Notes: generated by a model from the letters alone, not told the origin. A stretch of DNA of 64,000 bases from JAWBMQ01 sp038828875 (GCA_038828875.1 JAWBMQ010000003.1:62001-126000), one strand, 5' to 3'; shown: positions 7,949 through 16,985, counted from the first letter of the stretch. Program-made: numbers and translations.

Positions 7949-8797
7949 TTATAGAGAATTATAGTAATTTTTCATCAAGATTGCATCCTCTTCAATATTA
8001 GGACTTTCGCTAACTACAACTCCTTTAACATCATATTCTTTTAATAAATTCATAATTATTTTCCACTTCAGAGGACTTTTCTCTAATGGAAGATGATTCC
8101 TTTCTCCTTTCTCAGAAAAATTTATCCCTGACATATGAATATGCATGTTGCTTAATACTTCTTTACCAAGGTTTTTTTCTAACTTATCAAACACATTTCT
8201 AAAGGATTCTTCATTGTTATTTTTTCCATTTTCTCTTGCAATAAAATGAGCAAAATCAATACATGGCAATACATAATCTATCTCTTGTGACAAAGAAATT
8301 AACTCATCCAAATCTCCAAATTGAGTTGGTTTTCCTGTTAATTCTGGTCTTATCCAAATTTTTATATTTTCTGAGTTTAATTTTTGAATAATTTCTAGCA
8401 AAGAATTCTTTATTATTTTGTATGTTTGCTCCTTGGATGATTTTAAATAAAATCCTGCATGAAAAGTAATACTAAAGCCTTTAGCAATTGATGTAACTTT
8501 GGCTGTTTCAAATATTCTTTGCTGACTAGCTAAGATTTTTTCTTTTTCTGTTGCATTTAAATTTATATAATAAGGACCATGTGCTGTTAAAACTAAACTA
8601 TTTTCTTCAGAAAATTTTGACAATTCTACTGCACTTTGAAAATTCAATCTAACGCCATGTACAAACTCCATTTCCATTCCATCTAATTCCAATCTTTTTA
8701 CTTGCTTAAGTCCTTCTAAAGCACTAGCTTTAGGAGTAGATAATGGTATTCCTGCTGTTGTAAATGAAAGTTTGGTGAGTTTAGTTAATAATTTCAT
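7949..8797 (-). CDS. nfo: Endonuclease IV-type AP endonuclease
   Basis: This 282-residue TIM-barrel protein belongs to the endonuclease IV family. Metal ligands can be followed along the sequence: TAHGPYY, FHAGFY, the glutamate of RPELTG, the aspartate of CIDFAHF, histidines in MHIHMSG, and the final glutamate in SESPNIEED. It cleaves the backbone 5' to abasic sites. It lies upstream of nth with a one-base gap, matching a repair operon. Its start is divergent from L21e. Confidence 0.88.
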   Translation of the reverse strand: MKLLTKLTKLSFTTAGIPLSTPKASALEGLKQVKRLELDGMEMEFVHGVRLNFQSAVELSKFSEENSLVLTAHGPYYINLNATEKEKILASQQRIFETAKVTSIAKGFSITFHAGFYLKSSKEQTYKIIKNSLLEIIQKLNSENIKIWIRPELTGKPTQFGDLDELISLSQEIDYVLPCIDFAHFIARENGKNNNEESFRNVFDKLEKNLGKEVLSNMHIHMSGINFSEKGERNHLPLEKSPLKWKIIMNLLKEYDVKGVVVSESPNIEEDAILMKNYYNSL

Positions 8798-8860
8798 CTT
8801 TAAGTTATATAATTAGAAGATAATATTTATAAAGTTTATAGATTTGCTAATTTTGAATAG

Positions 8861-8887
8861 TCCTTTTACTAAAAAGCTAAAAAAGGA
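8861..8887 (+). promoter_or_regulatory. Leader hairpin before L21e
   Basis: TCCTTTT (8861-8867) and AAAAGGA (8881-8887) are perfectly complementary around a 13-base loop. The hairpin is followed by the T-rich TATTTTTATG and then the GAGGTGA ribosome-binding site of L21e. This could be a leader structure acting on transcription or translation of the operon. No experimental parallel is known to me. Confidence 0.3.
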
Positions 8888-8907
8888 TATTTTTATGAGG
8901 TGAAATC

Positions 8908-9198
8908 ATGATGCGTGTTGGTGGAAGCGGAAGAAAAAGCAGATCTTTAAAAAGAAAAAACATCAGAGAAAAAGGTAAAATAAAGATAAGTCAATATTTA
9001 CAAGAATTTAACGAAGGAGATAAAGTAATGTTAATTTATGAACCAAGTGTTCATGAAGGAAGATATCATCACAGATTTTATGGAAAAGTTGGAACAATCT
9101 GCGGAAAACAAGGAGATTGCTATATTGTAAAAGTTAAAGATTTGAATGCTGAAAAGAAAGTTGTTGTACATCCTGTACATCTTAAAAAATTAGCATAA
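8908..9198 (+). CDS. rpl21e: 50S ribosomal protein L21e
   Basis: This 96-residue basic protein is L21e: GGSGRKSRSLKRKNIREKGKI, then the SH3-like barrel GDKVMLIYEPSVHEGRYHHRFYGKVGTI and the end VVVHPVHLKKL. It is an archaeal/eukaryotic large-subunit protein. The GAGGTGA site precedes an ATG-ATG pair, so the exact first methionine is uncertain by one codon. The L21e-RpoF pair is a conserved archaeal arrangement. Confidence 0.95.
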   Translation: MMRVGGSGRKSRSLKRKNIREKGKIKISQYLQEFNEGDKVMLIYEPSVHEGRYHHRFYGKVGTICGKQGDCYIVKVKDLNAEKKVVVHPVHLKKLA

Positions 9199-9211
9199 TT
9201 GTGGTGAAACC

Positions 9212-9544
9212 ATGATAAACAAAGTTATTCAAAAAGAACCAGTAACTATGGCTAAAATCAAAGAAATTCTTGAAAAACAAGAAAAAAATGAGGATTTAAG
9301 AATCAAAAAAACATTAGAATATTGTAAAGAATTTTCAAAAGTTTCTGATGAAGATGCTGAAAAAATTAAAGAAGAACTAAAATCTTTAAATATTGCAAGA
9401 TTAAATGATGAAATAATTGTAAAAATAATCGACATATTTCCAAAAACAGAGGGTAGTTTAAAAGCAATACTTGAAGGTTTTAACGTTACCTTAACAAAAG
9501 AACAGATAAAAAGCATACTAAATATCTTAGTAAAATATCTCTAA
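9212..9544 (+). CDS. rpoF: DNA-directed RNA polymerase subunit Rpo4 (RpoF)
   Basis: This 110-residue protein matches archaeal RpoF, the Rpb4 homologue that forms the RNA polymerase stalk with Rpo7. It shows the N-terminal tip (VTMAKIKEILE) and a C-terminal HRDC-like helical part ending NILVKYL. The position right after L21e, with 13 bases between and a GGTGAAA site, supports the call for a divergent sequence. Confidence 0.88.
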   Translation: MINKVIQKEPVTMAKIKEILEKQEKNEDLRIKKTLEYCKEFSKVSDEDAEKIKEELKSLNIARLNDEIIVKIIDIFPKTEGSLKAILEGFNVTLTKEQIKSILNILVKYL

Positions 9545-9567
9545 TCTTTTTTAAGTTTTTATTTTAT

Positions 9568-9642
9568 GGGCTCGTAGCTTAACCTGGTTATAGCGTTCGG
9601 CTCTTAACCGAAAGGTTGGGGGTTCGAATCCCCTCGGGCCCA
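9568..9642 (+). tRNA. tRNA-Lys (CTT)
   Basis: Acceptor GGGCTCG pairs with CGGGCCC, discriminator A. The anticodon stem TTCGG/CCGAA encloses CTCTTAA, anticodon CTT. The T-arm is GGGGG-TTCGAAT-CCCCT. The acceptor stem is identical to that of tRNA-Arg (TCT) at 3909. No intron. Confidence 0.95.
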
Positions 9643-9727
9643 TTCTTTTGAAAACGAGAAAGAAATTAAAATTGAGAGTAAATTAATAGAAAAATTTTTA
9701 AAATATAAAAAACATTATCATTCTACA

Positions 9728-10120
9728 ATGAATAGAAAAGCTAGCAAAAAAGGAGTTTTGTTATTTATTGTAATTTTATCATGGTTAGTTTTTATTCCTC
9801 AAGCACTAAGAGTTTTTTTTAGAATTCAACTCAATTGGCTGTTTTACGAAAGGATGTTTGGTGAAATTTTAGCAATTGTTACTGTTACTTTGTTAATTTT
9901 TGCTTTGATTCTTGATTTAGTAGAAGTTTATTCTGAAATGTTTATGAAAAGTGTTAAAATCTTGCTAATTTTCAGCTTGTTAATTTTATACATTGTTCCT
10001 TTTTTACAGAAATTTTTTGCTCCTTTAAGAATTGTTCCTGTTGTTTTTCCAGGCGTTTCAGTCGTTATTGCTTTAATTGCTACCTTAATAGTTTTAATAG
10101 ATTCATTTAAAATTTATTAA
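9728..10120 (+). CDS. Uncharacterised four-helix membrane protein
   Basis: This 130-residue protein has about four hydrophobic segments (residues 10-30, 44-66, 76-93 and 100-127) and almost no soluble part. I do not recognise a family. The start is supported by a TATA-like element (TTTTTAAAATATAA) about 25-30 bases upstream, consistent with a leaderless message. It converges on metG. Confidence 0.7.
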   Translation: MNRKASKKGVLLFIVILSWLVFIPQALRVFFRIQLNWLFYERMFGEILAIVTVTLLIFALILDLVEVYSEMFMKSVKILLIFSLLILYIVPFLQKFFAPLRIVPVVFPGVSVVIALIATLIVLIDSFKIY

Positions 10121-10126
10121 AAATTT

Positions 10127-12244
10127 TTACCTTATTTGTGCTTTTTCTTCATTGCTTATGTCACATTTTATTGTTTCTTTGTCTGTTTTCAAAGGCTTAT
10201 CTTCAAAATAAACAATTCCTTTTTTCAAACTTAATTTGATATTCAAAAATTCTTCAATAGTAATTATATTATTTTGCTCGTATTTTTCATCTATATAAAC
10301 TTGCATTCCCGGTAATGACTCTGGTGCTTCTAATAACTTTACATCTCCTTTATCATTTTCTGCTGCTAAAACCATTCCTTGACTTTCTAAACCTGCTAGT
10401 TTAGCTGGTTTTAAATTTGCAACAAAAACAATATTCCTGTTTAGAAGCTCTTCTTCTTTGTAATATTTTTGTAAACCTGCTAAAATCTGCCTTTTTTCAG
10501 TTCCTGCATCTACAATAAACTTGTAAAGTTTTAGACTATTTGGAACCTTTTCTACAGAAATTATTTTACCTACTCTTAAATTCAAGATTTTGAAATCTAT
10601 TCCAGAAAATCTAAGTCTTAATTTAGCAATGGTTTCATACTCTAATTTTTCTGAAATTCTTTCACTATGAATTTTTCCACTCAATGGCTTTTCTAAATCC
10701 TGCCAATATTTTATATTCTTTTCCTCCAAATGTAAACATCTTGAAATTTTTTCAGCTAAATTAGGAATTACTGGTTTAGAAACTATTGCTAAAATTTTTA
10801 AAATCTCTAATGCATTGCAAAGAACATAAGCTGCTTTTTCTGGATTTGTTTTTATTAAACTCCATGGTTCGTTCTCTTGAAGATATTTATTTCCAATTGC
10901 TGAAATTTCTAACATTGTTCTGACATAATCTTTAATTCTAATCTGATCTAAATACTGATCTATAAGATTTACTTTTTCAAAAACTTCATCCAAAACAGGA
11001 TCTAATTGATGTTCTGGGACTTCTGAATTTAAGTATTTTTCACTTAGAGAAATTACTCTATAAGCAAAATTCACAAAATTTCCGAGAAGATCTTTGTTTA
11101 TTCTCTCATAAAAATCATCCCAATTGAAATCGGTATCTGATTTTTCAGGACGATTATACATCAAATAAAACCTCCAATAATCAACAGGAATCCCTGAATT
11201 TATTGCATCTGTACAGAAAACTCCTCTTTTTTGAGATTTTGAAAACTTTCCTCCTTCATAATTAAGATATTCTGTACTAGCTAAAACATCAACTAAAATC
11301 CAATTTTCCTTAGTTCCTAATAATTGAGCAGGAAACATAATACTATGGAAAGGAATATTATCTTTCCCCATGAATTGAACCAATCTGGTATTTCCTTTCC
11401 ACCAAAGATCAGCCTCAGGAAGTGCTTCGTATGTAAAAGAAATATAACCTATTGGTGCATCAAACCAAACATAAAATACTAAATCAGAATCAGGCACCTT
11501 TACGCCCCACGTTAATCTTCGAGTTATTGCTCTTGGTTTCAATTCTTCAACCATATTTAAAGAAAATTTCTTAGCGTTTTCAGACCATTCTGATTTAGAA
11601 TTTATGAATTTCTTCAAATCTTCTTTCAATGCAGGTAAATCTAAATAAAGATGCTTAGAATTTGCAAACTTAGGAGGATTGTTACATATAGTACATTTTG
11701 GATTAATTAACTCAGTAGGTTCTACAATATTACCACATTTTTCACATTGACCTCCTGTTGCTAATTCATAACCACAATGTGGACACGTACCTTGAATAAA
11801 TCTATCTGCAAGCTCGATTTTACAAGTTTCACAATAAGCTTGAATTGATTCTTTTTCTATAATATAACCATTTTCTTTAAGTTTCTTGTAAATATGTTGA
11901 GTTAGTTGTGCATGTTTTTCAGAGCTAGTTCTGCCGAAATAGGTAAAAGTTATTCCAAATTTTTCATAGCTTTCTTTATGAATTTTATGATATTTATCGC
12001 ACAACTCTTTTGGAGATATGTTCATCTTCTTAGCTGTAACTTCTGTAGTAGAACCATTTTCATCAGTACCACAAATGTAAATACTAGGAACTTGCTTAAG
12101 TTGTAAATATTTAAAATAAACATCAGCACTTAAAACAGCTCCAGCTAGATGTCCTAGATGCGGTTCATAATTTACATAAGGTAATGCTGAAGTAACCAAA
12201 ACTCTTTCCTTTCCTTTTAAATTATCAACTAATTTCAATTTCAT
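10127..12244 (-). CDS. metG: Methionyl-tRNA synthetase with C-terminal tRNA-binding domain
   Basis: This 705-residue class I synthetase shows HLGH (about residues 28-31) and KFSKSQKRG as the KMSKS loop. Two zinc knuckles with four CxxC pairs lie in the connective insertion (CETC, CPHC, CEKC, CTIC). After the anticodon-binding helical domain, residues about 560-660 form an OB-fold EMAP/Trbp111-type tRNA-binding domain (LRVGKIISVEKVPNS...GLESQGMVLAA). In many archaea that domain is a separate gene; here it is fused. A lysine-rich tail of about 50 residues follows. Confidence 0.95.
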   Translation of the reverse strand: MKLKLVDNLKGKERVLVTSALPYVNYEPHLGHLAGAVLSADVYFKYLQLKQVPSIYICGTDENGSTTEVTAKKMNISPKELCDKYHKIHKESYEKFGITFTYFGRTSSEKHAQLTQHIYKKLKENGYIIEKESIQAYCETCKIELADRFIQGTCPHCGYELATGGQCEKCGNIVEPTELINPKCTICNNPPKFANSKHLYLDLPALKEDLKKFINSKSEWSENAKKFSLNMVEELKPRAITRRLTWGVKVPDSDLVFYVWFDAPIGYISFTYEALPEADLWWKGNTRLVQFMGKDNIPFHSIMFPAQLLGTKENWILVDVLASTEYLNYEGGKFSKSQKRGVFCTDAINSGIPVDYWRFYLMYNRPEKSDTDFNWDDFYERINKDLLGNFVNFAYRVISLSEKYLNSEVPEHQLDPVLDEVFEKVNLIDQYLDQIRIKDYVRTMLEISAIGNKYLQENEPWSLIKTNPEKAAYVLCNALEILKILAIVSKPVIPNLAEKISRCLHLEEKNIKYWQDLEKPLSGKIHSERISEKLEYETIAKLRLRFSGIDFKILNLRVGKIISVEKVPNSLKLYKFIVDAGTEKRQILAGLQKYYKEEELLNRNIVFVANLKPAKLAGLESQGMVLAAENDKGDVKLLEAPESLPGMQVYIDEKYEQNNIITIEEFLNIKLSLKKGIVYFEDKPLKTDKETIKCDISNEEKAQIR

Positions 12245-12302
12245 CTTGAATTTTTTAAAACAAAGAAGAAATATAAAAATTTAACTAATATTAAATTAAA
12301 TG

Positions 12303-12441
12303 CGAGCCCGGAGGGATTTGAACCCTCGACCACCTGCTAACTTCGCCTCATTACATAGATGTTATGCCATTATGGCACTACTCCTTTGGATAATCATCGG
12401 CATAGGAGGCAGGTGTCCTATCCAGACTAGACGACGGGCTC
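12303..12441 (-). tRNA. tRNA-Arg (CCT) with 64-nt intron
   Basis: On the minus strand the acceptor GAGCCCG pairs with CGGGCTC, discriminator G. The anticodon stem CCTGC/GCAGG encloses CTCCTA, then an intron, then A. Removing 12339-12402 (64 nt) gives a 75-nt tRNA with loop CTCCTAA and anticodon CCT. The intron sits at the canonical position after base 37, and its 3' part contains GAGGC, complementary to the exon GCCTC, as expected for a bulge-helix-bulge splice site. Confidence 0.9.
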
Positions 12442-12590
12442 TTAATTAAGATAAATTTAAGATAAATATAAATATTTTGACTAACTTAATAATCTTTTGA
12501 AGTCTTTTAACTAAATTTGTTACACTTTGTTTCTAGTTGTTTCAGATAAAATATATATCTTGTTTCACTTACAAAAAGTATGGTGAAAAC

Positions 12591-13517
12591 ATGAAAAAAA
12601 ATAAAGAAAATTTGATAAAATGGCTTGTTGTAAGTTTGTTGGTTGGTTTTTCCATAATAAGCAACTTAGTAAGTGTTTTTAGTGAAAATTTGACAGAAAA
12701 TGCATTAACTGAAGAAGAAATCAATCAATTTCAAACAAGATTTGGAACTGAAGTAAGGATTGAAGTTTTAAAAAGAAGTTTGATTTGGCACAAAGAAAGA
12801 ATTAATACAATAATAACATATCTTGAAGAAAAACAAAGAGATACTAGTGCATTAGAAGCAATTTATGAAGAATTTGATAAGTTGATTGAAGACTTATCTA
12901 AAATAGATGTGAATGATTTCAATCAAAGTTTAGAAACATATCTAGAAGTCAAAAAAAGTATGCTAATGCTAACAAATCAATTTAGAGTTGAAGCTCAAAA
13001 ATTAATAGGCACAGAAGATAAAGCAGAACTTGGAAAAAGATTAAGTCAAGTTAAAAAACCATCAACAGAAGATTTGAAACAAAAGATTAGAAAACATAAT
13101 GCAGAATTAATTCAAAAAAGAAATAAATTTTGTATGCCAAAGCCAGATGCATTACAAGAATACATTAACGGAAATATTGATAAAAAAGAACTCATAGAGA
13201 TATGCAAAAATAATTCTTTAAAAATGATGCAAGGAAATCCACAAAAAGTAGAGGAAATTAGAAAGATGATCATGAATGCTAAAGAAGAGAGAATCCAACA
13301 AAAAATGCAAATAAATAAAAATGCATTAGAAAAATTAGCAAAAACTGAGCAAAAAATTAATCAAAGAATGGAAAAATTAGAAATTAGAAAAATGGAACTT
13401 ATTAGAGAAAGAGAAAGATTAATGCAAAGGATTAATCAAAATTTAAATTCTTCAAAAGATACTACTAAAGGAAATAATTCAGGAAGTAATCAAAATCAAG
13501 GAAGTGGAAGAAAATAA
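12591..13517 (+). CDS. Secreted or anchored coiled-coil protein, uncharacterised
   Basis: The start is placed at 12591, where GGTGAAA precedes ATG and the protein begins with a basic N terminus and a hydrophobic segment (LIKWLVVSLLVGFSIISNLVS) typical of a signal peptide or anchor. An upstream in-frame Met at 12537 would bury this signal. The remaining about 280 residues are almost wholly helical and charged, with long coiled coils, and end in a short Ser/Asn/Gly/Gln tail. I do not recognise a family. A short stretch LAKTEQK recurs in the lipoprotein encoded next. Confidence 0.7.
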   Translation: MKKNKENLIKWLVVSLLVGFSIISNLVSVFSENLTENALTEEEINQFQTRFGTEVRIEVLKRSLIWHKERINTIITYLEEKQRDTSALEAIYEEFDKLIEDLSKIDVNDFNQSLETYLEVKKSMLMLTNQFRVEAQKLIGTEDKAELGKRLSQVKKPSTEDLKQKIRKHNAELIQKRNKFCMPKPDALQEYINGNIDKKELIEICKNNSLKMMQGNPQKVEEIRKMIMNAKEERIQQKMQINKNALEKLAKTEQKINQRMEKLEIRKMELIRERERLMQRINQNLNSSKDTTKGNNSGSNQNQGSGRK

Positions 13518-13526
13518 GGTGAAAAA

Positions 13527-13850
13527 ATGAAAATAAACTTAAGTTTTATTTTCTCTTTTTTATTGCTTTTTATGATATTTATTGCATGTAGTAATCAACA
13601 ATTATCAACAGAAAATTTAGCAAAAACCGAACAAAAAACATCAGAGAATATTGAAAAAAATGAAGAACTTGAAAAAGAAATTTCAAATGAGATAGAAAGT
13701 AATTTCAATGAAAATGTAGATCTTATTGATAACGAAGTATTGCCTAATGAAGTAAACTATCATGATTCTTCAGAAATAAACAGTTACTTTTCAGAAATAG
13801 AAAGTGATTTTTCAGAAGATATAACAATTGAAGAGATGCCATTAATTTAA
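13527..13850 (+). CDS. Small acidic lipoprotein, uncharacterised
   Basis: This 107-residue protein has a hydrophobic signal (LSFIFSFLLLFMIF) ending in the lipobox-like FIAC, with Cys at about residue 21. The mature part is acidic, rich in Glu, Asn and Ser and without predicted structure. GGTGAAAAA precedes the ATG, and only 9 bases separate it from the upstream coiled-coil gene, so they are one transcript. Its LAKTEQK stretch resembles part of the upstream protein, suggesting partial duplication. Confidence 0.6.
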   Translation: MKINLSFIFSFLLLFMIFIACSNQQLSTENLAKTEQKTSENIEKNEELEKEISNEIESNFNENVDLIDNEVLPNEVNYHDSSEINSYFSEIESDFSEDITIEEMPLI

Positions 13851-14539
13851 TTTTTCTTTTCTTCTTTTTCTTTTAACACAATTAAGTTAGTCATACCATA
13901 TGGATATATTTCTATGTATTGCCTTTTTTCTAAATTTTTAAGATGCCTATGTAATGATGCTTTAGGAATGTTCAACAATTTTTGTAGTTCACTTTGAGTA
14001 ATCTTCTTTCTCTTAAGCAGAATTTCAATAATTTTCTTCTCCTTCTCTGGAAAAAAAGCTGTATTAATAGTTAGAAATTTTCTCTTACGAAAAAATATGA
14101 AAAAAAGAAGCAAAAACGATAAAATTAGAATTGACAAGATAGGAATGAATAAATTATTAGAAGAAGTAGTTTCATTCTGATTTATGAGTTCATATGTTAA
14201 AGAAAGCTTATAAGGTTCGCTTTCACCTATTGATTTTATCATTAAATTATCTTCAACTATTATCTGGCTTGTTTTAGGAAAACTAAAAGAAACTAATTTT
14301 ATAGGATTTTTGAAAACCAAAGTTATTATATAAAAATCCAAAACATCTGAAGAAATTTCTAAAACATATTGAGTTCCATTTTTGATTAATGTGTAATTTT
14401 TAATTTCTACATTAGAATCTAATTCGAATTCTAGATGATCTTGCATTACATATATTTTTCCATCAGCATATTTCATTGAATAGCTATTGAAAATCAATAT
14501 TAAAAAAACTAGTAAAAAATATTGAATGTACTTTTTCAT
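13847..14539 (-). CDS. Membrane-anchored winged-helix transcriptional regulator
   Basis: This 230-residue protein has an N-terminal signal, an extracellular beta-rich domain of about 110 residues, one transmembrane helix (about 128-150, FIPILSILILSFLLLFFIFF) and a cytoplasmic winged helix (KKIIEILLKRKKITQSELQKLL...SLHRHLKNLEKRQYIEIYPYG). This is the layout of archaeal one-component receptors that bind DNA at the membrane. It converges on the lipoprotein gene with a 4-base overlap and is divergent from the DUF763 gene. Its ligand and target are unknown. Confidence 0.75.
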   Translation of the reverse strand: MKKYIQYFLLVFLILIFNSYSMKYADGKIYVMQDHLEFELDSNVEIKNYTLIKNGTQYVLEISSDVLDFYIITLVFKNPIKLVSFSFPKTSQIIVEDNLMIKSIGESEPYKLSLTYELINQNETTSSNNLFIPILSILILSFLLLFFIFFRKRKFLTINTAFFPEKEKKIIEILLKRKKITQSELQKLLNIPKASLHRHLKNLEKRQYIEIYPYGMTNLIVLKEKEEKKN

Positions 14540-14593
14540 TTGTTTTCTTTAAAAATATATAAAAATATAAAAATGTTATTTTTACAAATTACG

Positions 14594-15664
14594 ATGATAA
14601 CTGGATCAATGGATTTACCATTGCACTCTGGAAAAGCACCAGCATGGTTAATGCAATTGATGAAAAAACTAGCTAATGAAATATCTACTAGCATAATTGA
14701 AATTCATGGAGAAGAAAGATTTCTTCAGCTATTAAGCGATCCTTTATGGTTCCAAAGCTTTGGAAATGTGTTAGGATTTGATTGGCATAGTAGTGGTTTA
14801 ACAACAACTACTGTTGCTGCATTAAAAGAAATTAACAAGAATGAAAATCTTCAAATTAAAGTTGCTGGTGGAAAAGGAAAATCTCATCAAATTAGCGAAG
14901 AAATTGAAAAATTAAGCCAGGATTTGGATGTAGATTTTAATAAAATTAAGTACTATAGCAAATTCTCTGCCAGAGTTGACAATAACCTAGTTCAAGATGA
15001 TTTTGACCTTTATATTCATTCTATTATTTTTTCAAAAAAACATTGGGTGGTAATTCAGCAAGGAAAAAACAACACTTACAGCAGAAGATACCATTGGATT
15101 GACAATGCTATTGCTATTGAACCTCATTCAGGAATTATAAGTAACAAATTGCAAAAATGCTTAGATTTAACCTATAGAAAAAATGAGATACATCAAAAAA
15201 CTTCAGTAGATTTAGTAAAAGATAATCCTGATCACATTTACAAATATTTTAAAGAAAAACAAACAACTTTAAACAATTTTCTACAATATAAAATGCCTGC
15301 AAGACATAAAATTTTGAACATAGATTTGGATGAAAAGACGAAACAAGCTTTAAAAAATGCTTATGAAGTTCAACCTCAAACCTATGAAGAACTGATCATG
15401 ATTCAAGGAATAGGTAAAAAAACGTTAAGAGCACTTGCTTTAGTTTCTGAATTAATCAATGCTCAACCGTTGGAATTTAGAAATCCTGTTAAATATAGCT
15501 TTGCTCACGGTGGTAAAGACGGAATTCCCTATCCAATAAATAGAAAAGAGTATTCTAAAACTATTGAAATTTTAAAAGATGGAATCAATTCTATCAAAGA
15601 TGTAAAACAAAGAGAAAAAGTTTTGAAAAGATTTGAAAGAATAACTAATTTTGAACAAGATTAA
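14594..15664 (+). CDS. DUF763 family protein
   Basis: The protein begins MITGSMDLPLHSGKAPAWL, the hallmark N terminus of DUF763, so I start it at 14594 and not at the upstream in-frame Met at 14522. About 356 residues. A helix-hairpin-helix-like segment (YEELIMIQGIGKKTLRALALV) lies near the C-terminal third, suggesting DNA contact. The biochemical function of DUF763 is not established. Its 3' end overlaps the 3' end of tldE by 20 bases in convergent orientation. Confidence 0.8.
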   Translation: MITGSMDLPLHSGKAPAWLMQLMKKLANEISTSIIEIHGEERFLQLLSDPLWFQSFGNVLGFDWHSSGLTTTTVAALKEINKNENLQIKVAGGKGKSHQISEEIEKLSQDLDVDFNKIKYYSKFSARVDNNLVQDDFDLYIHSIIFSKKHWVVIQQGKNNTYSRRYHWIDNAIAIEPHSGIISNKLQKCLDLTYRKNEIHQKTSVDLVKDNPDHIYKYFKEKQTTLNNFLQYKMPARHKILNIDLDEKTKQALKNAYEVQPQTYEELIMIQGIGKKTLRALALVSELINAQPLEFRNPVKYSFAHGGKDGIPYPINRKEYSKTIEILKDGINSIKDVKQREKVLKRFERITNFEQD

Positions 15665-16985
15665 GATCTTTTGAAGAAAAACTAACTGAATGCATCCTAT
15701 AATCGCTGTTTAATTCCACTTCTTTTTCAATTATAATATTTTTAAGAAGTTTTAAAAGATTTCCTGAAATAATTTGCCCTTGAGTATAGGTATTGTTGAA
15801 ATATGCATTATCAATTACAACTGAAAACTCTGTAGTTTTTGAATTAGCAGTATGTAATCCCATTACTGAATCTATAACTAAGGTATCTTCTTCAGCTAAC
15901 TGAGAAGGATTGTAAAAGTTATACCATTCATGTTTTTTTGGCATTGATTGCATTAATAAAGTTCTATAACTAGTTTTACCAAAATAATGACCATAAAGAT
16001 TGATATCTAAATTCGAATTTTTAAATTTATATCTTAATGCACTTAAATAAAACTTACTAACAAAAGGACTAAATTTACCGTTTTTTAATATGTTGTGTGG
16101 TTGTACTTTTGTAAATTCAAAATCGTAATTTAAATTGTTCATACCTTTAAAAGGAACATCAATGAATTTTAGTTGATCTGAAACTTCAACATTTTCGTTC
16201 AAAAAAGTTAGATTTTTGTAAATATTTGCATCTCTTAAAGATTCAAAAATCAATTCTGAAGCAAAATGATGAAACAAACTTGGAGAAAATTTAACAACTT
16301 TTACCTTAGAAAGATCTATTGATCTTTGCTTTGCAACAAAATCTACTTCTTTTAAATCATCATCTAATTTTTGCAAAATTTTATCAAGATGTAAATAAGG
16401 AAAAGAATGGTTAAAAGACAAAGAACCAGTACCCTGAACTAAATAATAAGAAATGATAAAATCATTATAACTGTACTTATAATATGAATTTTCATTGAAC
16501 ACCTCTTCAGTAGCTTCTACATATGATGTTTCTATTGATTTTATTTTTTTATTTTTAGAAGCTTTATCTAAATCATTTAAATATTCTGAGGAATTTCTTA
16601 ATTTTCTTGAAAAATCGTTATCTACTTTTTTTACTGATTTTGAAGAGAAAAAAGAACCTTCGATAGTGTTAAATTCTACATTTTTAAGTGCATATGTTAA
16701 ATTTCTCAGATCGTTTAAAATAGTTATCTTTTGTTTAATCTCATTTTTTTGAAAATTCAAAACTCTAACAAAATACTCGGTATTATAATTTATAGTTTCT
16801 TGATGTTCTATGAAATCATTAGATTTAATTTTTGTATTTGTTTTTATGATAAACACTTCATCATACTCTTTTTGAAGAGTTTTTATGATTTTATATTCAT
16901 CAAAATCATCTAAATTCTTTCTATTTTGATACTTTTTATTACTTGATTTTCTGAAAAAAAATTTTTTAATCATCATTTCCACCAA
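15645..16985 (-). CDS. tldE: TldE/PmbA-like protein, divergent
   Basis: This 446-residue protein is recognisable mainly by its C-terminal third: VMGLHTANSKTTEFSVVIDNAYF and QGQIISGNLLKLLKNI correspond to the TldE/PmbA end. TldE lacks the metal-binding motif and partners TldD in the metalloprotease that degrades unfolded or modified peptides. The N-terminal half is lysine- and asparagine-rich and poorly conserved. It overlaps the tldD end by 20 bases and is translated after it. Confidence 0.8.
   Translation of the reverse strand: MVEMMIKKFFFRKSSNKKYQNRKNLDDFDEYKIIKTLQKEYDEVFIIKTNTKIKSNDFIEHQETINYNTEYFVRVLNFQKNEIKQKITILNDLRNLTYALKNVEFNTIEGSFFSSKSVKKVDNDFSRKLRNSSEYLNDLDKASKNKKIKSIETSYVEATEEVFNENSYYKYSYNDFIISYYLVQGTGSLSFNHSFPYLHLDKILQKLDDDLKEVDFVAKQRSIDLSKVKVVKFSPSLFHHFASELIFESLRDANIYKNLTFLNENVEVSDQLKFIDVPFKGMNNLNYDFEFTKVQPHNILKNGKFSPFVSKFYLSALRYKFKNSNLDINLYGHYFGKTSYRTLLMQSMPKKHEWYNFYNPSQLAEEDTLVIDSVMGLHTANSKTTEFSVVIDNAYFNNTYTQGQIISGNLLKLLKNIIIEKEVELNSDYRMHSVSFSSKDLNLVQN

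Noticed and set aside
12537..12590. N-terminal extension of the coiled-coil protein
   Set aside because: It would precede the signal peptide, and the ribosome-binding site GGTGAAA points to 12591.
14522..14593. N-terminal extension of DUF763 from the ATG at 14522
   Set aside because: The family signature TGSxDLPLH begins right after the Met at 14594, and the extension would overlap the divergent gene's start.
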